Origin: Desulfobacteraceae bacterium
GTDB taxonomy: Bacteria > Desulfobacterota > Desulfobacteria > Desulfobacterales > JAABPS01
Direction of reading: 5' to 3'
Assembly (NCBI GenBank): GCA_011391835.1
Contig: JAABPS010000007.1
Location: 1 to 19,177, forward strand
Length of the DNA stretch: 19,177 bases
Below the pieces are notes generated by a model. The model was not told the DNA's origin. It saw only the letters and a program-made list of their open reading frames with translations, and ran no database searches. Positions 1 through 6,175 of this stretch are shown one piece after another. The first letter of the stretch is position 1; the number at the start of each line of letters is the position of its first letter. A program made the translations under genes and the position numbers.

Positions 1-63
1 TAACAAATTAATCATTCTTTCGATACGCTTGTCATTGAAAGGTTTATCAAACATATCAACATT

Positions 64-903
64 GTGCTGAAAAATACATTCCATCACATACCCGGCATCG
101 GCGCTAAAACCGAAAAGCAGCTATGGGAGATGGGAATTCTTGGCTGGGAGGAATTCCAGGAAAATAAAGTCTCCGCATTTTCACAGCAAAGAGCAAAGAT
201 AGTAAAACAATATATTGATGAATCGAATCAGCAGTTGAGAAATAGCAACCCGGTATATTTCGCTGATCTCCTTCCTTCAAGGCTCCACTGGCGGTTTTTC
301 CCGGAGTTCAGGCACGTCACGGCCTATCTGGATATCGAGACAACCGGCATGGATGCCGCCAGTGAAATAACGACCATCGCTCTGTATGATGGAAAACAGA
401 TTCGCTGGTATGTTGATGGAGAAAACCTCGACAGGTTTTTAGATGATATTGTTCAATACAAAGTTATCGTTACTTACAATGGAAAGGGCTTTGATATACC
501 ATTTATACAAAATCAGTTTCGCACGAAACTTGATCACGCGCATATTGACTTGAGATATATCCTTGCGAACTTGGGATTTTCCGGAGGACTGAAAGGATGC
601 GAACGGCAACTGGGAATAAGCAGAGGAGAACTTTCCGGAATAGACGGATATGTTGCAGTACTCCTCTGGGACGACTATATCAAGAATAATAATATGAATG
701 CCCTCCAAACCCTTCTGGCCTATAACATAGAAGATGTGGTCAATCTTGAGAAGCTGATGGTTCTGGCGTATAATATGAAAATTAAAAATACTCCTTTTTA
801 CAGCCAAAACAAATTAAACGCCCCGTCATTGCCAAAAAGCCCTTTTCATGCGGATATTGAAACAATAGAAAGGATTAAAAGCAATCTTTATAAATGGCAG
901 TGA
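64..903 (+). CDS. YprB-like RNase H-fold 3'-5' exonuclease
   Basis: A 279-residue protein of the DEDD exonuclease/RNase H-like superfamily, similar in layout to YprB-type proteins. All three acidic motifs are visible: motif I YLDIETTGMD (D90, E92), motif II VTYNGKGFDIPF (N139, D144) and motif III AYNIEDVVNL (Y220, D224). The N-terminus (about residues 6-20, HHIPGIGAKTEKQL) reads as a helix-hairpin-helix nucleic-acid-binding element. The activity expected from the family is metal-dependent nuclease action; the substrate cannot be told from sequence. The GTG start was chosen because the protein then begins MLKNTFHHIPGIG, typical of this family. The frame stays open upstream to a stop at 1-3, with no better start and only a weak, distant AAAGG. 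It converges on the cold-shock gene, with a shared terminator between them. Confidence 0.85.
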   Translation: MLKNTFHHIPGIGAKTEKQLWEMGILGWEEFQENKVSAFSQQRAKIVKQYIDESNQQLRNSNPVYFADLLPSRLHWRFFPEFRHVTAYLDIETTGMDAASEITTIALYDGKQIRWYVDGENLDRFLDDIVQYKVIVTYNGKGFDIPFIQNQFRTKLDHAHIDLRYILANLGFSGGLKGCERQLGISRGELSGIDGYVAVLLWDDYIKNNNMNALQTLLAYNIEDVVNLEKLMVLAYNMKIKNTPFYSQNKLNAPSLPKSPFHADIETIERIKSNLYKWQ

Positions 904-917
904 CAACTTACGCCTAA

Positions 918-960
918 AAAAATAGGGCGTTCTGATAATGTGCCAGAACGCCCTATTTTT
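918..960. terminator. Bidirectional Rho-independent terminator
   Basis: A perfect 17-bp inverted repeat. The left arm AAAAATAGGGCGTTCTG is at 918-934, a 9-nt loop at 935-943 and the right arm CAGAACGCCCTATTTTT at 944-960. The GC-rich stem is flanked by an A run on the left and a T run on the right, so it works as an intrinsic terminator in both directions. It sits exactly between two convergent genes, the nuclease ending at 903 and the cold-shock gene ending at 976, and probably serves both. Confidence 0.93.
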
Positions 961-975
961 GTTTTGCAAAACGGG

Positions 976-1176
976 TTAAACGATCTTTACATTGACTGCG
1001 GCAGGCCCTTTATCTCCCTCCTCTATGTCAAACGTAACTTTGTCTCCTTCATTGAGTGATTTAAAGCCGTCGGATGTAATTCCTGTGTAATGAACAAATA
1101 CATCGGGTCCATTATTTTGCTCAATGAATCCATAGCCTTTCTTGTTACTAAACCATTTTACAATACCATCGGCCAC
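976..1176 (-). CDS. Cold-shock protein, CspA family
   Basis: A 66-residue single cold-shock (OB-fold) domain protein of the usual family length. It carries RNP1 (KGYGFI, residues 13-18) and RNP2 (VFVHY, residues 26-30). By family it binds single-stranded RNA/DNA and acts as an RNA chaperone. The opening MADGIVKWFSNKKGYGF is canonical. The start is a GTG preceded by a strong Shine-Dalgarno, AAGGAGG (1185-1191 on the minus strand), with 8 nt spacing. It converges on the nuclease gene and shares its terminator. Whether it is truly cold-inducible cannot be told from sequence. Confidence 0.96.
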   Translation of the reverse strand: MADGIVKWFSNKKGYGFIEQNNGPDVFVHYTGITSDGFKSLNEGDKVTFDIEEGDKGPAAVNVKIV

Positions 1177-1288
1177 TGTGACATCCTCCTTGTTAAATTA
1201 AATGCTATGGTTCCAAACTTCAGGCGCCACTTGTGACAAATGGATCTTTCCTGCAGAACGAAACCGGCCCCCCATAAAATTGGTTTTT

Positions 1289-1316
1289 ATGATATCATGG
1301 TTTTAGATAAAATCAA
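1289..1316 (-). promoter_or_regulatory. Candidate extended -10 promoter for the cold-shock gene
   Basis: On the minus strand, a -35-like TTGATT (1311-1316) lies 16 nt from an extended -10, TGATATCAT, whose hexamer TATCAT is at 1289-1294 and whose TG is at 1296-1297. It points at the cold-shock gene and would give a 5' leader of roughly 105 nt; long leaders are common in cold-shock mRNAs. The -10 also forms the 10-bp palindrome ATGATATCAT (1289-1298). This was judged by eye against sigma-70 consensus. Confidence 0.45.
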
Positions 1317-1428
1317 GTGCTTTATATGGATTACAGCTTAAACCATATCCTTGATATTTGTCGGCCTTGGATATTAAGGAAGTGATTATCCGGTGCAAAC
1401 CTATTCGTTTATTTTTTCACATAAACAT

Positions 1429-1665
1429 TCAGGAGAATTTTCTCCCGTCCGCCTTTATGAATGCCCATTTCTGTACATTGAACTGCTTGAGATCGTTCAT
1501 GATTATCACCTGATCACTTCTGCTATCCCTCTGACCAAGCCCATCGTAAACATATTCACCGGCAGCACCTCCATCTATCTCCACGCTCGCCATCCGATTA
1601 TTCTGACTATAGTTCAGGATTTTATTCTCAACCCTATATTGCAGCAGCGGAATTTGTCTTTGAGG
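1429..1665 (-). pseudogene. Decayed RHS/YD-repeat protein fragment
   Basis: Minus-strand reading of this otherwise gene-free stretch gives about 79 open codons with the hallmark YD-repeat pattern: NYSQNNRMASVEI, then about five residues later EYVYDGLGQR. These match the Y-x-Y-D-x-L-G-R core of RHS/YD-repeat proteins, which are large secreted or cell-surface polymorphic-toxin proteins. The frame is closed upstream by a stop at 1666-1668 and downstream by a stop at 1429-1431. Its only ATG lies inside, just before ASVEI, so it cannot be a complete gene. It abuts the 3' end of the 1700-2362 gene. I read it as the remnant of a larger RHS gene left after deletion or rearrangement. The rest of 1177-1699 (523 nt without an intact gene) holds the cold-shock leader and promoter; I see nothing else in it. 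Confidence 0.65.
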
Positions 1666-1699
1666 CTACGCCAATTGAGCTATCTGCCCAGGCTAAAAA

Positions 1700-2362
1700 C
1701 TACAAGGGAATCGCATCCCACAGGGGTTTATTGAAAAATGCGGATAAAGAAAGCGCATCATGTTTGAGTTTTGTTTTGTTGCCATGATCAACCACGTTGA
1801 TGCGGGTTCCATCTTTCAGGACAATATTTAATTCATAGGAATAGTAAGGATTCTTTCCGCTGCAATACTCAGAAATGAGCTGAAATGCATGGATGTCATT
1901 CAGCCTGGCGACATGTGTTGATGTTTTTGAATCCAATCCATGTTCAGGTGTCTTCCGGCCCTTCCAGAAAAAACTCTTGGTCTTATCAAAAACAACAGGA
2001 GACGTGCCCGAGTAAAGCATAACGCTTCCAAGGACAGTGAAAATAAGGCCGGCTATTAAGAGGATGATATTAATACCAAACGGCAATTGATTTGATTGAT
2101 ATTTTGATACAGAGCAACCGATAAGCAGTCCCACACCAGAAACAGAAAAAAGGCTGTAGATAAAAATGGCAAACCCCGTTGCGCGAAATTCCAGCCGATA
2201 GGGATTCACTTTTACAAGTTTACGGGTCTGGAAGTTAGTCCCACCTCTTTTTACAGGTGACCAGTCGGCCTTCAGTGCAACAGGGTCATTAAACTGAGAT
2301 GGGTCAACTGTGCGTTGATCCTTGGTTAACATCCTCAGTTTTTGTACCAGTTCTTGCAGCAT
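1700..2362 (-). CDS. Two-TM membrane protein of unknown function
   Basis: A 220-residue protein, function not recognised. It has a soluble N-terminus (about residues 1-60) and two predicted membrane helices, about 62-84 (AIFIYSLFSVSGVGLLIGC) and about 96-118 (INIILLIAGLIFTVLGSVML). A C-terminal soluble domain follows, with motifs SFFWKGRK, YSYELNIVLKDGTRINVVDHG and a C-terminal FFNKPLWDAIPL. This layout of short hydrophobic hairpin plus a beta-rich domain with a conserved L.DG.R.NVVDHG stretch recurs in proteobacterial conserved hypotheticals, as far as I can recall. The ATG start has only a weak purine-rich site upstream. It is the first of three small same-strand genes that precede the biosynthetic operon's 3' end. 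No link to that operon can be shown. Confidence 0.7.
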   Translation of the reverse strand: MLQELVQKLRMLTKDQRTVDPSQFNDPVALKADWSPVKRGGTNFQTRKLVKVNPYRLEFRATGFAIFIYSLFSVSGVGLLIGCSVSKYQSNQLPFGINIILLIAGLIFTVLGSVMLYSGTSPVVFDKTKSFFWKGRKTPEHGLDSKTSTHVARLNDIHAFQLISEYCSGKNPYYSYELNIVLKDGTRINVVDHGNKTKLKHDALSLSAFFNKPLWDAIPL

Positions 2363-2435
2363 AATTCTACTCTCTGCGACAAAGAAGTGGGCAGAAAAGC
2401 ACTATGCGTCTGATCGGCGTCAGTAGTTCTGAATT

Positions 2436-2774
2436 CTATTTATACCTGACTGTGTATGCTGCCCAAATGCCTTCAGTCTTTATGACTTCACAGGAAACCT
2501 TGTCCCCAACCTCAGGAGATTTATGCGGAACATAATCCGTTTTAAAACCGGTATGAATCTGATAAACGGTGCCCTTGGAATTTTTAACATGAAGAACTGC
2601 TTTTCGCCTTCCTGTTGGCACCCACGCACCCAGCTCGACCTTAATAATCTCTCCGGAAATGATGATTGTTTTAGCCTGTGCAGTGTTCATCTTAGCTGTT
2701 TCAAACCCGAAAATCAGCGCTACTGCAAGGATTGAAATAATAATGATACTTTTTTTACTGAGTGTTAAATTCAT
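2436..2774 (-). CDS. Small exported protein of unknown function
   Basis: A 112-residue protein, function not recognised. The N-terminus is a classical Sec signal: KK, then a hydrophobic stretch (IIIISILAVALIFGF), then a possible signal peptidase site after NTAQA. The mature part (about 75 residues) is beta-rich: ISGEIIKVELGAWVP, KAVLHVKNSKGTVYQIHTG, EVGDKVSCEVIKTEG. This looks like a small OB- or SH3-like barrel, but that is a guess from the pattern. The start was placed at the internal ATG because GGAGGT (2779-2784) sits just upstream at good spacing; a longer TTG start at 2786 would bury that site. Probably periplasmic. Confidence 0.7.
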   Translation of the reverse strand: MNLTLSKKSIIIISILAVALIFGFETAKMNTAQAKTIIISGEIIKVELGAWVPTGRRKAVLHVKNSKGTVYQIHTGFKTDYVPHKSPEVGDKVSCEVIKTEGIWAAYTVRYK

Positions 2775-2846
2775 GTACACCTCCAACGATTTGATTTAAC
2801 GAAAGCAATTGTCCAAATTTTTACCATAAAATATAATGCCTGTCGA

Positions 2847-3197
2847 TTAAAACTTTGCATTCATGAGGGTTTTAGCCCAAAACTGTGAAATAGCGCGGGC
2901 ACGGCCTCTTTTCCCAAAAGAGCGGATTTCAAGATCGATGGTCTCTTTTTTTTTGTCACTTCCTTCAAATTCGATTTTCAGCATATAGGCTGTAGAACTG
3001 TAATATTTGTTTTCATATGCTGAGACTTTATAGATATGGTCTAACGGAATCGTTATGTGGATATCATATCTGGCTTCTTTGCCTTTGGCTGAAATTTCAA
3101 TCCGGTCCTTTTCGAGCTTGATTTTCCCCTTTTGAAAGTACGATGGAACCGGTAGAGAGCCTCCGTGGTAAAGTATTCTGGATTTTATTTTTTTCAT
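2847..3197 (-). CDS. Small basic cytosolic protein of unknown function
   Basis: A 116-residue, Lys/Arg-rich protein with no signal peptide or membrane helix; function not recognised. The alternating pattern (GKIKLEKDRIEISAKG, YDIHITIPLDHIYKVSAYE, STAYMLKIEFEGSDKKKE) ending in a single helix (GRARAISQFWAKTLM) is the layout of a bacterial PH/GRAM-like domain: several strands, then a C-terminal helix. That reading is inference only. The ATG is preceded by a plausible site, GGAGAAG. It lies 93 bp downstream of the radical SAM gene that ends the operon, on the same strand and with no clear terminator between, so read-through from the operon is possible. Confidence 0.65.
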   Translation of the reverse strand: MKKIKSRILYHGGSLPVPSYFQKGKIKLEKDRIEISAKGKEARYDIHITIPLDHIYKVSAYENKYYSSTAYMLKIEFEGSDKKKETIDLEIRSFGKRGRARAISQFWAKTLMNAKF

Positions 3198-3290
3198 TTG
3201 ACTTCTCCGTTATGGAATTGCTTCATCCGCCTTGTGTGGATTCGCAATGACTGTAATACCGATATAGTATTTGACGAATATGATGCTGTC

Positions 3291-4667
3291 TTATGCCCGC
3301 CAATTTCGCGTCATCCAGTGAAACTGCATGTTCATGCCCAGGTAAAACATCGGATGCACTTGTGGATGGCGAAGGATTCGGTGGTAAATAGATTTAAGAG
3401 AAAAAATATCTTTCCATACCCGCCGCAGTCCTTTTTCCAGTTCCATAGACGTCATCCCGATAGGCTCGAACACACAATTCAAGGTATCATATTTTTCCCA
3501 TTCCCGGGTGAGAATTCGTCCGGATTTTTCCAATGTGTCAAAAAGCGCAGTTCCCGGATAAGGGGTCCGGATAAAAACCAATGCCCAGTCCAGCCGGTTT
3601 TCCATGATAAAATCATAGATGGTCTTAAAGATGGATGTATCTTCTCCATCAAATCCAACCACAAAAGTTCCCATAATTCCAATGCCATTTGCATGGATTT
3701 TTCTGATTGCTTCTGAATAATCCACGCTCCCTGCAAAGGATTTGCGCATGGCTTTCAGGTTTTCGCTGGACAGGGATTCAAAACCAATATTTACTGCAAT
3801 ACAGCCGCTGTCGCTCATCTGCCGTAGAAAGCTCTCGTCATTTGCAATATCGACCGTTGTATGGCCCCACCATAATACATCAAGTTCTTCCAGGGCTTCC
3901 ATGAGCGCTCGTGTATATGCCTGGTCAGCGGCAAAATTGCTGTCGATAAAGTAAATAAGCCTGCGTTCAATAAAATAAGGCAGATCTATACCGAATTTTG
4001 AAAGCATACGATTGAACCTGTGCCTAAATCCTTTGCCGAAAATAGACTGGATTTCACTGACAACATCTCCCAGAGGCCGTTTCCGATAATGATGGCCAAA
4101 AAAACGGGAAACACCGCAAAAATCACATTTATGCGGACAGCCGCGGGTTGTCTCCAGCATGGTCAGCGGAATGTAAAAACGGGGGTTTAAGAGATCGCGC
4201 CTGGGCCAGGAAAGACCGGCCAGATCATAATCGGTTCCGCTGGTATAAACCGGCTTTAACTCACCCTTTTCAAAATCCTCAAGCACATGCTTCCATACGA
4301 ATTCACCTTCTCCAATGATGACTGCGTCCACATGCTCCAGCGCTTCGTCAGGAAGCGTTGATGCGTGAACGCCTCCCATCACCACAGGAATACCGCGCGA
4401 TTTAAATTTCCTGGCAATCTGATAAGCCCGCGGCGCCACAGGGGTCTGGGCGCTCAGCGCCACCAGCGATACGTCGGCCTCGAAGTTTACCTGTTCATGT
4501 TCTTCGTCAACAATTGCAACATCGTAAACAGCAGGGGTAACAGCCGCCAGGTAGGGAAGGTTCAAAAAAGGCATTTTAAACACAAAGTCTTCATTCTTTT
4601 CCCTCTGCCGGGCCGGAGAAATCAGTAATATTTTTTTCTTTGTATCCATTGGCTTAATCCAGGCCAT
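3291..4667 (-). CDS. Cobalamin-binding-type radical SAM enzyme (class B)
   Basis: A 458-residue class B radical SAM protein. The N-terminal part (about 10-140) has the B12-binding-type Rossmann pattern (KKILLISP, YDVAIVDEE, IPVVMGGVHASTLPDEA, DAVIIGEGE) but no DxHxxG base-off motif, so cobalamin binding is uncertain. The radical SAM core follows with the 4Fe-4S triad GCPHKCDFC (C177, C181, C184), and later DSGCIAVNIGFESL and a C-terminal DUF4070-like region around YDTLNCVFEP. The expected chemistry is 5'-deoxyadenosyl-radical-based modification; the substrate is unknown. The start overlaps the upstream oxidoreductase gene by 14 nt. A second ATG six codons in (MDTKKKILLIS) is an equally good start. 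This is the last gene of the operon and a paralogue of the gene at 10367-11734, with the Cys triad at the same residue numbers. Confidence 0.9.
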   Translation of the reverse strand: MAWIKPMDTKKKILLISPARQREKNEDFVFKMPFLNLPYLAAVTPAVYDVAIVDEEHEQVNFEADVSLVALSAQTPVAPRAYQIARKFKSRGIPVVMGGVHASTLPDEALEHVDAVIIGEGEFVWKHVLEDFEKGELKPVYTSGTDYDLAGLSWPRRDLLNPRFYIPLTMLETTRGCPHKCDFCGVSRFFGHHYRKRPLGDVVSEIQSIFGKGFRHRFNRMLSKFGIDLPYFIERRLIYFIDSNFAADQAYTRALMEALEELDVLWWGHTTVDIANDESFLRQMSDSGCIAVNIGFESLSSENLKAMRKSFAGSVDYSEAIRKIHANGIGIMGTFVVGFDGEDTSIFKTIYDFIMENRLDWALVFIRTPYPGTALFDTLEKSGRILTREWEKYDTLNCVFEPIGMTSMELEKGLRRVWKDIFSLKSIYHRILRHPQVHPMFYLGMNMQFHWMTRNWRA

Positions 4668-6123
4668 CCTGTAAGATCGCCTGCGCGCAGAGTTGACCGG
4701 ATGTGATGACTCCGGGGATCCCGCCCCCAGGCATGGACCAGTGCCCTGCGAGATAAAGCCCGGGAACCGGTGTTTTAATGTTTAATCTTTTTATCCCGGA
4801 TTGCGCCGGTATATGTGCCCAGCCATACGCAGACCCCATTGGGTTGCCGCTCATGGCCGCAAGGTGAAACGGCCCCAGCTCAAAAAGATAATCCAGTTCT
4901 CCTTTGAGCTGTGGAAACCGTTCTGCCGCTTTTGTTTCCATAAACGCCCGGCAGGCTCGCCGGCCTGCGGCATCTGGTTGAATATCTGTTGGACAGGGAA
5001 TGCTCAGGCAAATACAATGGCTGTCTGATGGCGCTGCTGAAGGGTCAATCAGAGATGGAACCATAAGATAAAAAACGTCCGATGTCCGCGGGTGCGTATG
5101 GTCTTGATCTGTTAAGCGCACTTCCATATTGGGATACAATCCGCTGACTGCCTTTGGGTGGGCACGGTAATATGCGATATAATAAGAGCCTGTTGGTTTC
5201 AGTGAGGCCAATTTCTTCCTATACCGAACGGGCAGAAGATGCGGGCTGTCCAGCCACTGGTTGAGAGCAGGCCCGGCAGCTGCTGCCACCACGACTCTTT
5301 TTGATGACAGGGTTTTCCCGTCCTGGGTGGCAACGCCATCCACACACCCCTCTTTTGTTTGAATCCGGATGACGTTTGAACTTCTCTCAATCCTGCCGCC
5401 GTTGGTTATAACAGACTCGCCAATGGCGTTGACCAGTTGTTTAATTCCTCCTTCGACCATCCATGCACCATTACTGTACGTCATTTCTGTACAGGCAAAG
5501 CCGATGAGAGAGAGCTGATCCGGTTTGAGCATGCAATATCCTGAACGGGCAGTTATGAGCATCTGCAATTCTTCCGGAATGTTAAGTTCATCTAAAAATT
5601 GTTTCACGGTATAATCGCTATAGGTTGCAAGCAGCGGATAGGATGTTGCAAATCCAAAAGCAGCCATGGATGAGTTTGGCAATGCGATTCTTCCAAGCTC
5701 ATTCATTATCCCAGACCATATATCATAACATGTTATGATTGCATTTTTGTTATCAGGAAACCGACTGCACAATGACTGAAGCACTCTTTCCAAAAATCCA
5801 GATTGCTCCCAGGGAGTATTTGATTCATTAAAAAAATAGACTCTGGCAGGTTCACACGGCAAGAATCGAACCCTGTGCGTGATATTTAACGTTTCCAGAA
5901 GCCTGAATACAGCGCCATTTGGATCGCACCCGCCGATGGCCTGGATGGCAATATCAAACCGGTGACCTTTTACGTCATAACTGGCAGCGTATCCTCCAAG
6001 GTGCCGGTTTTTTTCCAGCAAAATAATTTTTTGGCCGGACTTGGCCAGCAGGGCCGCACAGCTCAGTCCCGCAAGCCCGCCCCCGATGATGATGGTGTCG
6101 TACGTTTTTGATGAACTCCCCAT
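4654..6123 (-). CDS. Phytoene-desaturase-like FAD oxidoreductase
   Basis: A 489-residue CrtI/phytoene-dehydrogenase-like flavoprotein of typical family length. The N-terminal dinucleotide-binding fold reads TIIIGGGLAGLSCAALL (about 10-26), followed by LLEKNRHLGGYAASYD (about 35-50) and GHRFD. The C-terminal FAD signature is GLYLAGHWSMPGGGIPGV, just before the end. By family it desaturates, saturates or isomerises long conjugated hydrophobic chains; similar proteins occur in proposed ladderane clusters and in carotenoid pathways. No phytoene synthase or other isoprenoid gene is present here, so an ACP-bound or free acyl chain is the likelier substrate (inference). It lies 52 bp downstream of the KS-CLF gene, with no strong ribosome-binding site, and overlaps the following radical SAM gene. 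Confidence 0.9.
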   Translation of the reverse strand: MGSSSKTYDTIIIGGGLAGLSCAALLAKSGQKIILLEKNRHLGGYAASYDVKGHRFDIAIQAIGGCDPNGAVFRLLETLNITHRVRFLPCEPARVYFFNESNTPWEQSGFLERVLQSLCSRFPDNKNAIITCYDIWSGIMNELGRIALPNSSMAAFGFATSYPLLATYSDYTVKQFLDELNIPEELQMLITARSGYCMLKPDQLSLIGFACTEMTYSNGAWMVEGGIKQLVNAIGESVITNGGRIERSSNVIRIQTKEGCVDGVATQDGKTLSSKRVVVAAAAGPALNQWLDSPHLLPVRYRKKLASLKPTGSYYIAYYRAHPKAVSGLYPNMEVRLTDQDHTHPRTSDVFYLMVPSLIDPSAAPSDSHCICLSIPCPTDIQPDAAGRRACRAFMETKAAERFPQLKGELDYLFELGPFHLAAMSGNPMGSAYGWAHIPAQSGIKRLNIKTPVPGLYLAGHWSMPGGGIPGVITSGQLCAQAILQDGLD

Positions 6124-6175
6124 TTAGTGACAGCCTTTGTCAAACCAATTGGAAATAATCCCTAAAAAGTATCTA

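Noticed and set aside
1664..1689. Minus-strand TAGCTCAATTGGC, which resembles a tRNA D-arm
   Set aside because: No T-arm GTTCGA-like sequence, no acceptor stem pairing and no anticodon arm at the right distance.
1393..1734. A 113-codon plus-strand frame between the cold-shock gene and the two-TM protein gene
   Set aside because: It lies antisense to the YD-repeat remnant, whose minus-strand reading gives a recognisable protein motif. It overlaps the 3' end of the 1700-2362 gene, starts at GTG without a ribosome-binding site, and its translation shows no family pattern.
3217..3248. Imperfect inverted repeat ATTGC...GCAAT just past the end of the operon, considered as a terminator
   Set aside because: The stem is short and bulged (5 plus 4 bp) and no T tract follows on the minus strand, so it does not qualify as an intrinsic terminator.
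3165..3716. A 183-codon plus-strand frame
   Set aside because: It is almost wholly antisense to the radical SAM gene at 3291-4667, whose protein has clear catalytic motifs.
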